This document shows, in pieces, positions 1 to 8,098 of a DNA stretch of 41,188 nucleotides; position 1 is the stretch's first letter; each line of letters begins with the position of its first letter. This DNA is from an uncultured bacterium. GTDB taxonomy: Bacteria > Pseudomonadota > Gammaproteobacteria > Burkholderiales > Burkholderiaceae_C. Below the pieces are notes generated by a model that was given only the letters and a program-made list of their open reading frames with translations, ran no database searches and was not told the DNA's origin. The DNA is taken from positions 1 through 41,188 of the forward strand of contig CAIYQZ010000054.1 in the NCBI GenBank assembly GCA_903928495.1, in the 5' to 3' direction. The translations under genes and the position numbers were made by a program.

Positions 1-640
1 CTCCATGCTGATTGGCATGGCCCTCGCCATTGTGCTGGACCAGAAAGTGCGCGCCGAAGGCACCCTGCGCACCATCTATCTGTACCCCATGGCGCTGTCG
101 TTCATCGTGACCGGCACCGCTTGGAAGTGGATGCTCAACCCCAGCCTGGGCCTGGAAAAGCTCATGCACGACCTGGGCTGGACCAGCTTCACGTTCGATT
201 GGCTGGTGCAGGGCGACACCGCCATTTACTGCGTGGTGATTGCCGGCATCTGGCAAAGCGCCGGGTTTGCCATGGCCCTCTTTTTGGCAGGGCTGCGCGG
301 CATTGACGACAGCATCATCAAGGCCGCGCAGATCGACGGCGCGAGCCTGCCGCGCATTTACTGGCGCGTGATATTGCCCATCCTGCGGCCCGTGGTGTTC
401 TCCACCATCATGGTGTTGTCGCACCTGTCCATCAAGAGTTTCGATTTGGTCATGGCCCTCACCGGCGGCGGCCCGGGCTTTTCGACCGACGTGCCCGCCA
501 CCTTCATGTACGTGATGAGTTTCACCCGTGGCCAGATTGGCCTGGGTGCGGCCAGCGCCACCATGATGCTGGCCACCGTGGCCGCCATCGTCGTGCCATA
601 CCTTTACAGCGAACTGCGGAGCAAACCCCATGACCGCTAA
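1..640 (+). CDS. gtsB: Sugar ABC transporter permease, GtsB-like (5' end outside window)
   Basis: Inner-membrane permease of a CUT1-type sugar importer, most likely for glucose or mannose. The reading frame is open to the left edge, so the N-terminus lies outside the window; the ATG at 5 is internal. About 210 residues are visible, with several hydrophobic segments and the cytoplasmic EAA loop (AAQIDGASLPRIYWRVILP), which contacts the ATPase. The C-terminus PYLYSELR and the segment YLYPMALSFIVTGTAWKW closely resemble my memory of Pseudomonas GtsB. The stop overlaps the next permease start by 11 nt, so translation is probably coupled. The substrate-binding protein is presumably just upstream, outside the window. 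The family is sure; the sugar specificity is inferred from resemblance. Confidence 0.9.
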   Translation, partial: SMLIGMALAIVLDQKVRAEGTLRTIYLYPMALSFIVTGTAWKWMLNPSLGLEKLMHDLGWTSFTFDWLVQGDTAIYCVVIAGIWQSAGFAMALFLAGLRGIDDSIIKAAQIDGASLPRIYWRVILPILRPVVFSTIMVLSHLSIKSFDLVMALTGGGPGFSTDVPATFMYVMSFTRGQIGLGAASATMMLATVAAIVVPYLYSELRSKPHDR

Positions 641-1496
641 GACCCTGCCTCAACAACTGTCCCGGTTTGCGGTGTATGCCGTCCTGCTGGTGGCGGCCCT
701 GTTTTTCCTGGCCCCGCTGTACGTCATGCTGGCCACCTCGTTCAAAGACGCGGAAGAAATCCGTCAGGGCAACCTGCTCAGCCTGCCCAGCAGCCTGAAT
801 TTCGATGCCTGGCGCATGGCCTGGAGCGAGGCCTGCACCGGCACCGACTGCCGGGGCCTGAAGCCGTTCTTTTGGAACTCCGTGCTGATGGTGGTGCCTG
901 CGGTGCTCATCTCCACCCTGTGGGGTGCCATCAACGGTTACGTGCTGAGTTTGTGGAAGTTCAGGGGCAGCGAGCTGCTGTTTGGTTTCATGCTGTTTGG
1001 CGTGTTCATGCCCTTCCAGGTGGTGCTGTTGCCCATGAGCCAGATTTTGGGCTGGCTGGGCATTTCCAGCTCGGTGGGCGGGCTTATCCTGGTGCACTGT
1101 CTGGCCGGGCTGGCTGGCACCACGCTGTTCTTCCGCAACTACTACGCCGCCATTCCCAAAGAGCTGGTGAACGCCGCTCGCATCGACGGCGCGGGCTTCT
1201 GGCGCATCTTTTTCCGCATCATCGTGCCGCTGTCCACGCCCATCGTCATGGTCACGTTGATCTGGCAGTTCACCAACATCTGGAACGACTTTTTGTTTGG
1301 CGTGGCCTTCAGCGGTGCCGACAGCAAACCCATCACCGTGGGCCTGAACAACATGGTCAACACCACCAGCAGCGTCAAGGCCTACAACGTGGACATGGCC
1401 GCGGCCGTGATCGCGGGGCTGCCCACCATGCTCATTTACGTGCTGGCTGGCCAGTACTTCGTCAAAGGCCTGACGGCCGGTGCCGTCAAAGGCTGA
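630..1496 (+). CDS. gtsC: Sugar ABC transporter permease, GtsC-like
   Basis: Second permease subunit of the same CUT1 importer, 288 residues, pairing with the upstream subunit to form the membrane channel. It has a first membrane segment at about residues 13-34 (VYAVLLVAALFFLAPLYVML) and then an exported loop carrying CTGTDC. Several more hydrophobic segments follow, then an EAA loop (NAARIDGAGFWRIFFRIIVP) at about residues 183-202. The cysteine pair followed by GLKPFFWNS is typical of the Gts-type glucose/mannose branch as I recall it. The start overlaps the preceding stop by 11 nt, and the ATPase gene begins 20 nt after the stop, so all three belong to one operon. Confidence 0.93.
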   Translation: MTAKTLPQQLSRFAVYAVLLVAALFFLAPLYVMLATSFKDAEEIRQGNLLSLPSSLNFDAWRMAWSEACTGTDCRGLKPFFWNSVLMVVPAVLISTLWGAINGYVLSLWKFRGSELLFGFMLFGVFMPFQVVLLPMSQILGWLGISSSVGGLILVHCLAGLAGTTLFFRNYYAAIPKELVNAARIDGAGFWRIFFRIIVPLSTPIVMVTLIWQFTNIWNDFLFGVAFSGADSKPITVGLNNMVNTTSSVKAYNVDMAAAVIAGLPTMLIYVLAGQYFVKGLTAGAVKG

Positions 1497-1516
1497 ACGC
1501 TCAAGGAAGAACACCC

Positions 1517-2593
1517 ATGGCATCCGCTCTGCACATTCAAGGCATTCGCAAAACCTTCGGCAAGGCCGACAAAACCGTCGAGGTGCTTAAAAAAATCGAC
1601 ATCGACGTGGCCCCGGGCGAGTTCCTCATCCTGGTGGGCCCCTCGGGCTGCGGCAAAAGCACGCTGCTCAACATCATTGCCGGTCTGGAAGACCCCACCG
1701 AGGGTGCCATCCGCATTGGTGACCGCAACGTGGTGGGTGTGCCTCCCGCGCAGCGCGACATAGCCATGGTGTTTCAAAGTTACGCGCTCTACCCCACCAT
1801 GAGCGTGGCCGACAACATCGGTTTTGCGCTGGAAATGCGCAAGGTGCCCAAGGCCGAGCGCGACAAACGCATTGGTGAAGTGGCCGCCATGTTGCAAATT
1901 GAACACTTGCTGGACCGCCGCCCCGCCCAGTTGAGCGGCGGCCAGCGTCAGCGCGTGGCCATGGGCCGCGCCCTGGCCCGCCAGCCACAGTTGTTTCTGT
2001 TTGACGAACCGCTGAGCAACCTGGACGCCAAGCTGCGCGTGGAAATGCGCGCCGAAATCAAGCGCCTGCACCACGCCAGTGGCATCACCAGCGTGTATGT
2101 CACGCACGACCAGATCGAGGCCATGACCCTGGGCAGCCGCATTGCCGTCATGAAGGGTGGGGTGCTGCAGCAACTGGGCACACCCGACGACATTTACAAC
2201 CGCCCGGCCAACACCTATGTGGCCACGTTCATCGGTTCGCCCACCATGAACCTGATAGCTGGAAAGTCAATACAGGCAAGCGGTGAGGGCTGTTTTGCCA
2301 TCAAAGGCCACGACCTGGCGTTGGTCTGCCCCGCCGCTGTCGGTGCGCCCACCCTGCTGGGGCTGCGCCCTGAGCATCTGAGGTTTGACGACACAGCGCC
2401 CTGGCGCGGCGAGGTCAGTGTCGTGGAGCCCACCGGGGCCGACACCTATGTGGTGGTGAACACGGCGGCTGGCGATGTGACCGTGCGCACCGCACCTCAG
2501 CAGGTCGTGCGCCCCGGCGACCGCGTGGGTCTGGCGGTGCAGGCCAGCCATGTGAACTGGTTCGACGAAGCCAGCGGGCAACGCTTGGGCTGA
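1517..2593 (+). CDS. gtsD: Sugar ABC transporter ATP-binding protein (MalK/UgpC/GtsD type)
   Basis: Cytoplasmic ATPase that powers the two upstream permeases; 358 residues, usual for the MalK/UgpC family. Walker A is GPSGCGKST (residues 41-49), the signature LSGGQ is at about 139-143, and Walker B LFLFDEP at about 159-165, followed by the C-terminal regulatory OB domain. The ATG at 1517 is chosen over the far upstream in-frame start because AAGGAAG lies at 1503-1509 and the protein then begins like its family. Oddly, residues about 246-263 (IAGKSIQASGEGCFAIK) are encoded by a copy of the dispersed repeat described under repeats, placed just after the conserved IGSPTMNL. Automated pipelines often call this gene ugpC; gtsD is inferred from context. 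Confidence 0.92.
   Translation: MASALHIQGIRKTFGKADKTVEVLKKIDIDVAPGEFLILVGPSGCGKSTLLNIIAGLEDPTEGAIRIGDRNVVGVPPAQRDIAMVFQSYALYPTMSVADNIGFALEMRKVPKAERDKRIGEVAAMLQIEHLLDRRPAQLSGGQRQRVAMGRALARQPQLFLFDEPLSNLDAKLRVEMRAEIKRLHHASGITSVYVTHDQIEAMTLGSRIAVMKGGVLQQLGTPDDIYNRPANTYVATFIGSPTMNLIAGKSIQASGEGCFAIKGHDLALVCPAAVGAPTLLGLRPEHLRFDDTAPWRGEVSVVEPTGADTYVVVNTAAGDVTVRTAPQQVVRPGDRVGLAVQASHVNWFDEASGQRLG
2254..2305 (+). repeat. Dispersed repeat copy A, inside the ABC ATPase gene
   Basis: Reads ATAGCTGGAAAGTCAATACA, then GGCAAGCGGTGAGGGC and a T-rich end. It shares the order ATAGCT, CAATAC, AAGCG-TGA-GGC, TTTT with the other copies in this window. It is in frame in the host gene and encodes IAGKSIQASGEG. Confidence 0.75.
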
Positions 2594-2720
2594 TTTCCCC
2601 CCAGCCCTGCCCAGAGGCATTCCGGGCCGGCATCGTTCAATTGGTGTGCAATCTGTCACATCGGTGCGCCAATGTTGGAGAATGGGGGTCAGCTTCCACA
2701 GCTTCAACCTTTTTTTCCGA

Positions 2721-4637
2721 ATGAACGACACCCAACTGGGCCGCTACCACATCACCCGCGTGCTGGGGCAGGGTTCTATGGGCATTGTGTATGAGGCCCG
2801 GGATCCTCACCTCGACCGCAGCGTGGCGGTCAAGACTGCACGCACCCGCGACCTGCCCGCAGACCAGGCTGCAGCGTATGAACGCCGGTTTCTGACCGAG
2901 GCCCGCTCGGCAGCGCGTCTGCGCCACCCGTCCATCGTCAGCGTGTTCGATGCCGGGAAAGACGGCGCCGTCACGTACCTTGTGATGGAGTTCGTCGATG
3001 GGGTCAACCTCAAGCATTGCCTGAACAACGGTGTGCGCTTCACACCGGCGGGTGCCGTGCGCCTTGTGCTTTCCGTGTTGGCGGGTCTGGAGCACGCGCA
3101 CGAGCAGCGCGTCATCCACCGGGACGTCAAGCCAGAAAACGTGTTGCTCGACATGTCGGGGCTGGCCAAGCTGACTGACTTTGGCATTGCCAAGCTGCTT
3201 GAGTCCGACATGGACAACGGCACTCAGCTGGCCGGTTTGTCCATTGGCACCCCTCGTTACATGTCGCCCGAACAGGTCAAGGGTCTGCCAGTCGACACCC
3301 GGACCGACCTGTACTCGGCGGGTGTGTTGTTGTTTGAACTGCTCACCGCCACAACGCCGTTTGACGGCGCGCACCACATGGCGGTGGCGTCACAGATATT
3401 GCATGACCCGGCACCCCTGCCGTCCAGCCGCGCGCCGGCAGTGCCGCCCGCATTGGATGCGCTGGTCAGCAAGGCATTGGCCAAGTTGCCAGAGGACCGC
3501 TTCCAGACCGCAGAGGCGTTCCGCAATGCGCTGACCGCGTCGATGGGCAGCCAACTGCACCAGATAGATGACGCCGATGCCGGTGCCGAACCTGCTTTGG
3601 CCCTGGCTCAGCCAGACACGGCACCGATTCTGCGTTGGCTGTTTGCACAGGCACGCGCCAACCACCCGGCCACGGATGCGCCTGCGCCCGTGTCGGTGCT
3701 GCCGAACGGGGCCGATGGCACCCACGACGAATCCCTGGCCACGAGCCCCACGCTGGTGTTGCCCACCTCCGCCCCACCACCGGTCAGCCTCGACGGTACA
3801 CGTGTGGCGCAGCGGGAGGGGTTTGCAACGGGTAACCCAGTGGCCCAGACTTCGGCGAAGTTGGTCCCACCAGAGACCTTTGAGCCAGTGATTGAGGCGG
3901 TAGCGGAGCCTGTGGCGAAGCCTGACGCGACGGTGGTGTCTGTACCACCGTTGGCTGGGACTGTGGCAGTTCCGCAGGCATTGGCAGATGTTCCCGTTGT
4001 GCCGGCAGGTGGGGGCAAAAAGTGGCTGTGGATTGCATTGGGTGCGCTGGCTGTCGTCGGCGCGGTCATCGCGTTCAATCGCGCACGTGCTCCGCAACCG
4101 GCGCCGCAACCCATCGAGGAGTTCATCGAAGATTCGCGCGGCAAAGTCCCCGTGGCCGACGGTGCCGCAACGGCGGCTCCCGCCGCAGCTAATGCCAATG
4201 CACAACCAGCTGCGGGAGCGTTGGTACCTGTTGCGGGGGCTGCGGGTGATGCCACTTCTGCAACCACGCCCGATGAAGTTGCTGCGGCCCGTGCACGGCG
4301 GGAAGCCAGAGCCAAGGCAAAAGCGAAAGCGGACGCTGAAGCTGCGGCCGCCGCCGCCGCCGCCGCTGCCGCTGCGGCGTCACCTGCCAGCGCAACGCCT
4401 GCGTCCTCAACGGAAAGTGCGCCACCGCCTGCGCCACCGACCACGCCCGCTCAAACCAAGCAGGACAACCAGGGTGGAACTGGCAAAGCGGGCGCTGCGC
4501 GCCCGGAGCCTTGCGTTGGTTTGTCGTTCTTTGAGCGGGAGTCGTGCCTGTGGAAACAATGTGCCACCGACGCCTTCCGCCGCCATCCGGCCTGCAAGCG
4601 CTTCAACCCAGACAAGTCAGATCCGCTGGCCCGGTGA
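2721..4637 (+). CDS. Membrane-anchored Ser/Thr protein kinase
   Basis: Hanks-type (PknB-like) kinase of 638 residues that phosphorylates Ser/Thr on unknown targets. The kinase domain spans about residues 9-275: glycine loop GQGSMG (16-21), ATP lysine in VAVK (Lys38), catalytic loop HRDVKPEN (133-140) and DFG (153-155). A low-complexity Pro/Val/Ala linker leads to one transmembrane helix at about 433-453 (WLWIALGALAVVGAVIAF). After it come a charged KAKAKADAE stretch, 13 consecutive alanines, and a short C-terminal tail with four cysteines (PCVGLSFF, ESCLWKQC, HPACKRF). The ATG at 2721 gives the normal kinase N-terminus; an earlier in-frame ATG at 2646 adds residues unlike the family. No clear Shine-Dalgarno precedes 2721. 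No phosphatase or FHA partner is nearby. The gene ends 6 nt from the convergent sensor kinase gene. Confidence 0.92.
   Translation: MNDTQLGRYHITRVLGQGSMGIVYEARDPHLDRSVAVKTARTRDLPADQAAAYERRFLTEARSAARLRHPSIVSVFDAGKDGAVTYLVMEFVDGVNLKHCLNNGVRFTPAGAVRLVLSVLAGLEHAHEQRVIHRDVKPENVLLDMSGLAKLTDFGIAKLLESDMDNGTQLAGLSIGTPRYMSPEQVKGLPVDTRTDLYSAGVLLFELLTATTPFDGAHHMAVASQILHDPAPLPSSRAPAVPPALDALVSKALAKLPEDRFQTAEAFRNALTASMGSQLHQIDDADAGAEPALALAQPDTAPILRWLFAQARANHPATDAPAPVSVLPNGADGTHDESLATSPTLVLPTSAPPPVSLDGTRVAQREGFATGNPVAQTSAKLVPPETFEPVIEAVAEPVAKPDATVVSVPPLAGTVAVPQALADVPVVPAGGGKKWLWIALGALAVVGAVIAFNRARAPQPAPQPIEEFIEDSRGKVPVADGAATAAPAAANANAQPAAGALVPVAGAAGDATSATTPDEVAAARARREARAKAKAKADAEAAAAAAAAAAAAASPASATPASSTESAPPPAPPTTPAQTKQDNQGGTGKAGAARPEPCVGLSFFERESCLWKQCATDAFRRHPACKRFNPDKSDPLAR
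4341..4379 (+). repeat. Alanine-codon (GCC) triplet tract in the kinase gene
   Basis: Thirteen consecutive alanine codons, six of them identical GCC triplets in a row. They encode the poly-Ala stretch between the membrane helix and the cysteine-containing tail of the Ser/Thr kinase. Such a tract can change length by slippage in multiples of three without breaking the frame. Confidence 0.85.
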
Positions 4638-4643
4638 GCGCAG

Positions 4644-6020
4644 TCAACCGGTGGGTTGGAGTGGCACATGCAGTGACACGCGCAGCCCGTGAGGCTCGCG
4701 CCGCTCTGCCCGCGCGAAGCCACCATGGCGCACAGCGATTTCCTGCACGATGGCCAGCCCCAGGCCGCAGCCACCGGGCAGCTGACTGGCGCGCCAGAAA
4801 CGCTGAAACACATGGCTCAGCTCGTCATCGCTGAGGCCCGGCCCACTGTCTTCCACCGCCACCACCGCATGGGTGCCATCTTTGCGCACCACCAGGTTGA
4901 TCGTGCTGCCTGACGGTGTGTAGCGCAGGGCGTTGTCCAGCAGGTTGGCCAGGGCCTCCCTGAGCTGCAGCGAGTCGGCGTGGAGCTGCAGGTGTTCGTC
5001 ACCCTCGTAACCCAGATCCATGTTCGCGGCCAGGGCGCGGGGCGTCCATTCGCGTGCGACTTCGCGTGCCAGGTGTGCCAGGTCCATGGGCTCGCGCCGG
5101 GCCTGGGTTTCCGTGCGAGCCAGCGTCAGCAGCTGATGGACCAGGTGCGCGCTGCGCTGGGCGCCTGTCAGCACCTTGGCCAGCCGCTCTCTCATGGCGG
5201 GTTCGGTGGCCTGGCGTTGGGCGAGTTCCACCTGGCTGATGAGGCCCGCCAACGGTGTGCGCAACTGGTGTGCCGCGTCGTTCAGGAAGCGTTTTTCCTG
5301 GCTGACGCTGCGGGCCACTTTGTCGAGCAGTGCGTTCACCGCCAGCACCAGGGCGCGCACCTCGCTGGGGGCCTGGGCCATTTCGATGGGTGACAACGCA
5401 TCCACCGACCGGTGTTCGAGCTGAGCGGCCAAACGGGTCAGCGGTGCCAGCCCCCGCCGGATGCCGCCGTGTACGAGCAAGCTGAGCAATGCACCCAGCG
5501 CCAGCAAAGGGGCCAGCATGTCGGCCACCAGTTCGGCGGCTATGCGCTGTTGTACCGCCAGGCTTTTGCCTACCTGCACGCGCAACATCTGGGGTGCCTG
5601 GGGCTCGCCATAAGCCACATCCAGCGCCACCACGCGCAACGGCTTGCCGTCGAGATCGGTCCGGTACAGGGTGGGCTCACCGGGGGCCGGGGCGCTGGCA
5701 GGCGGTGGCAATTGGCGGTTGCCCAGCAGGAACTTGCCCGGGGGTGACGACACCATGTAGCTGATGCGGTCTTCGGGGTCTTGCTCCAACACGTCTTGTG
5801 CGGCGCGGGGGAAGTCGATGAGCAGGCCTGAGCCCACGGGCTTGACCTGCCGTGCCAGCGCCCGCACAGATTGCAGCAGCGACTGGTCAATGCCTTTTTC
5901 CGCGTAGCTCAGTGCCATGCGGTAGGCCAGCAAGCCGCCCCCGGCCCACAGCACCAACTGCGGCACCAGCAGCCACAGCAGCAGTTGCCGTTTGAGCGAT
6001 CGCGCGCTGTTCAGGGCCAC
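4644..6020 (-). CDS. Two-component sensor histidine kinase, TctE/QseC-like
   Basis: Inner-membrane histidine kinase of 458 residues. It has an N-terminal membrane helix (about 11-33), a sensing region of about 130 residues outside the membrane and a second helix at about 165-187. HAMP-like and HisKA regions follow, with phospho-acceptor His in NDAAHQLRTPL near residue 250, then an ATPase domain with N box (ALANLLDNALRYTP), DSGPGLSD and GCGLGLAIV. The N-terminal layout fits the 2CSK_N type found in TctE-like sensors. The start codon is GTG at 6020, three bases after the stop of the cognate regulator, so the pair is translated together. Neither a tricarboxylate transporter nor any other obvious target lies nearby, so the signal is unknown. 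Confidence 0.9.
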   Translation of the reverse strand: MALNSARSLKRQLLLWLLVPQLVLWAGGGLLAYRMALSYAEKGIDQSLLQSVRALARQVKPVGSGLLIDFPRAAQDVLEQDPEDRISYMVSSPPGKFLLGNRQLPPPASAPAPGEPTLYRTDLDGKPLRVVALDVAYGEPQAPQMLRVQVGKSLAVQQRIAAELVADMLAPLLALGALLSLLVHGGIRRGLAPLTRLAAQLEHRSVDALSPIEMAQAPSEVRALVLAVNALLDKVARSVSQEKRFLNDAAHQLRTPLAGLISQVELAQRQATEPAMRERLAKVLTGAQRSAHLVHQLLTLARTETQARREPMDLAHLAREVAREWTPRALAANMDLGYEGDEHLQLHADSLQLREALANLLDNALRYTPSGSTINLVVRKDGTHAVVAVEDSGPGLSDDELSHVFQRFWRASQLPGGCGLGLAIVQEIAVRHGGFARAERREPHGLRVSLHVPLQPTG

Positions 6021-6023
6021 GGT

Positions 6024-6749
6024 TCAACCCGGTGACTGGGTGTTGTGTTCCAGCATGTAGCCCAAACCGCGGATGTTGCGGATGTTCAGCGCCGAACCCG
6101 TCAACTTGCGGCGCAGGCGGTGCACATACACCTCCAGCGCGTTCGATGCCAGGCCACTGCCCCCGGCCTCGGCCGGTTGGGCCTGCCAGGCGGCCAGCAC
6201 GTCTTCCCGGCTGACCACTTGGCCCTGCTGTTGCACCAGCAGGCGCAGCAGCGCCCATTCGCGCTGGGTGAGGTCAATGGCATCGCCACTCAGCCAGGCG
6301 CGGGGCAGCACTGGGTCCAGGCGCAAACCTTGCGGGCCTTGGATGGCTTGGCTTTGCGCTGTGGGCGCCGGTGCAAATGCCGGCAGGCTGGCCCGGCGGA
6401 GCATGGATTGCAGGCGCGCCAGCAGTTCGTCGGTGTTGAAAGGTTTGGTCAGGTAGTCGTCGGCCCCGGCGTTCAGGCCTTCCACCCGGTCCTCCACGCC
6501 GTCGCGGGCGGTGAGGATGAGCACCGGCATGGCGGGGTGCCGTTCGCGCAACAGGCGCAGCACGGTCATGCCGTCAACTTTGGGCAGGCCGAGGTCGAGC
6601 ACCACGCCATCAAACACGCTGGCGATGATGTGGGCCAGCGCAGCTTCGCCGTCCTCGGCGGTGGTGGTCTGGTGGCCAGCCTGGGTCATCAGGTCGCTCA
6701 GGCCGTCGCGCAGCAGTTCGTCGTCTTCAACGATGAGCAGGTTGGCCAT
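6024..6749 (-). CDS. OmpR-family response regulator, TctD/QseB-like
   Basis: DNA-binding regulator of 241 residues, partner of the sensor kinase directly downstream. The receiver domain begins MANLLIVEDDELLRDGL; the phospho-acceptor Asp is in VVLDLGLPKVDG and the conserved Lys in DDYLTKPF. A C-terminal winged helix follows (TQREWALLRLLVQQQGQVVS, then NALEVYVHRLRRKL). The ATG at 6749 is chosen because it starts the receiver domain normally; an in-frame start 132 nt further upstream would add residues with no homology. The first 23 nt overlap the 3' end of cca, suggesting co-transcription with the upstream cca, GST and repressor genes. Confidence 0.92.
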   Translation of the reverse strand: MANLLIVEDDELLRDGLSDLMTQAGHQTTTAEDGEAALAHIIASVFDGVVLDLGLPKVDGMTVLRLLRERHPAMPVLILTARDGVEDRVEGLNAGADDYLTKPFNTDELLARLQSMLRRASLPAFAPAPTAQSQAIQGPQGLRLDPVLPRAWLSGDAIDLTQREWALLRLLVQQQGQVVSREDVLAAWQAQPAEAGGSGLASNALEVYVHRLRRKLTGSALNIRNIRGLGYMLEHNTQSPG

Positions 6750-8067
6750 GGTCGGGCTCCGAGGGGATGGGCGGTGCGGCTGCCGCCACGGCGGCCACCC
6801 GCGCAGCGTGGATGGCTTGGGCAATGCGTTCGCCCATGTTTTTGGTGCCAATAATGCCATCAGCGCTTGCTGGTATTGCACTGGCAGCTATTGCTTTGGT
6901 GTCAATGCGGGTGGCGGTTTTCAGGGTGTACAGCAGCCTTGGGCGTTGGGGGTAGGGTTGCTCGGCCAGGCCGCCACGGCCACGGGCGTCGCATTCGCAG
7001 GCCAGCAGCACCTCGGCAAAGCGTTCGGGACGGCGCAGGGCATCGCAGCGCTCCAGCAGGCGCACCCGGGCAGCGGCCGAGAAATCGCCACTGCGATGGA
7101 TGTTGCCGTGTTCGCGGGCCACCACATCGGCCAGCTCGCGGCAGTCGCGCGGCACTTTCCAGCGGTCGCACACACGGGCCAGCAGCTTGGCGCTGCGCTC
7201 TTCGTGGCCCATGTGGCGGGGCAATATGTCGGCAGGCGTGGTGCCCTTGCCCAGGTCGTGGCACAGGCAGGCAAACCGCACTGCCAGCGGGGCGTTCAGG
7301 CGTGCGGCCATGTCCATCACCATCATCATGTGCACGCCGGTGTCCACCTCGGGGTGGTAGTCGGCGCGCTGGGGCACGCCCCACAGGCGGTCGAGTTCGG
7401 GCAGCAGCACCTGCAGGGCACCACAGTCGCGCAGCACCTGCAGCATGCGCGACGGGGCGGGGGCCATGAGCCCGCGCGACAGCTCTTGCCACACCCGCTC
7501 GGGCACCAGGTGGTCCACCTCGCCGCTGGCCACCATGTCTCGCATCAGGGCCTGGGTGTCAGGCGCCACGGTGAAGTGCGGGAAGCGAGCTGCAAACCGC
7601 GCCACTCGCAAGATGCGCACAGGGTCCTCGCGGAACGCGTCTGTTACGTGGCGCAGCACGCCGGCGCGCAGGTCGGCGACGCCGCCGTGGGGGTCTACCA
7701 GAGTGTCCAGATCTGGCTGCTGATTTTTTGAATCAAAAGTGCCTTCACCGCTTTTCTGTATTGGTTTTGCAGCTATGGCATTGATGGTGAGGTCGCGGCG
7801 AGCCAGGTCTTCTTCCAGCGTCACATCTGGGGCGGCGTGCACCACAAAGCCGTGGTAACCGGGGGCGGTTTTGCGTTCGGTGCGCGCCAGGGCATGTTCC
7901 TCGTGCGTGGCCGGGTGCAAAAACACCGGGAAGTCTTTGCCCACAGGCACAAAGCCGCGCGCTTGCATGGCCTCAGGCGTGCTGCCCACCACCACCCAGT
8001 CTTTGTCATACACGGGCATGCCCAACAGCGCATCGCGCACGGCACCGCCCACCAGGTAAATGTCCAT
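6727..8067 (-). CDS. cca: Multifunctional CCA tRNA nucleotidyltransferase
   Basis: Adds or repairs the 3' CCA end of tRNAs. The class II nucleotidyltransferase head starts MDIYLVGGAVRDALLG with the catalytic carboxylates in VYDKDWVVVG (residues 19-28) and the RRDLTINA motif (90-97). A C-terminal HD domain (CHDLGKG, about residue 260) gives the phosphohydrolase-bearing enterobacterial-type architecture. The length is 446 residues against 412 for E. coli Cca. The excess is accounted for by two in-frame copies of the dispersed repeat: residues about 97-115 (AIAAKPIQKSGEGTFDSK), directly after the RRDLTINA motif, and about 392-409 (AIAASAIPASADGIIGTK) near the C-terminus. Neither introduces a stop. 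The GST gene ends 31 nt upstream of the start. Confidence 0.95.
   Translation of the reverse strand: MDIYLVGGAVRDALLGMPVYDKDWVVVGSTPEAMQARGFVPVGKDFPVFLHPATHEEHALARTERKTAPGYHGFVVHAAPDVTLEEDLARRDLTINAIAAKPIQKSGEGTFDSKNQQPDLDTLVDPHGGVADLRAGVLRHVTDAFREDPVRILRVARFAARFPHFTVAPDTQALMRDMVASGEVDHLVPERVWQELSRGLMAPAPSRMLQVLRDCGALQVLLPELDRLWGVPQRADYHPEVDTGVHMMMVMDMAARLNAPLAVRFACLCHDLGKGTTPADILPRHMGHEERSAKLLARVCDRWKVPRDCRELADVVAREHGNIHRSGDFSAAARVRLLERCDALRRPERFAEVLLACECDARGRGGLAEQPYPQRPRLLYTLKTATRIDTKAIAASAIPASADGIIGTKNMGERIAQAIHAARVAAVAAAAPPIPSEPDHGQPAHR
6841..6893 (-). repeat. Dispersed repeat copy B, inside cca (3' part)
   Basis: On the minus strand it reads ATAGCTGCCAGTGCAATACC, then AGCAAGCGCTGATGGCATTATT. 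It has the same core as copies A and C and is translated in the same frame as they are, encoding IAASAIPASADGII. Confidence 0.75.
7725..7778 (-). repeat. Dispersed repeat copy C, inside cca (5' part)
   Basis: On the minus strand it reads ATAGCTGCAAAACCAATACA, then GAAAAGCGGTGAAGGC and ACTTTTGATTCAAAA. This is one of the best-preserved copies. In frame it encodes IAAKPIQKSGEGTFDSK immediately after the conserved RRDLTINA of the CCA enzyme. Confidence 0.8.
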
Positions 8068-8098
8068 GGCGCTGGCGTTTGCCCCGGCCGCAGGGCGA

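Noticed and set aside
522-1523. Long minus-strand open frame (333 codons) opposite the sugar permease
   Set aside because: It is His/Gln/Gly-rich with no recognisable domain, and it lies opposite a well-matched permease. Such antisense frames are expected in high-GC DNA.
2646-2720. Earlier in-frame start for the Ser/Thr kinase
   Set aside because: The extra 25 residues do not resemble kinase N-termini, and the next ATG at 2721 gives the standard layout.
4630-4655. CCGGT/ACCGG inverted repeat between the convergent kinase genes as a terminator
   Set aside because: The stem is only 5 bp with a long loop and no T run on either side.
5412-7731. Long plus-strand frames opposite the sensor, regulator and cca genes
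   Set aside because: Composition is rich in Gln, His and Arg with no motifs, and the minus-strand genes are certain. They are shadows.
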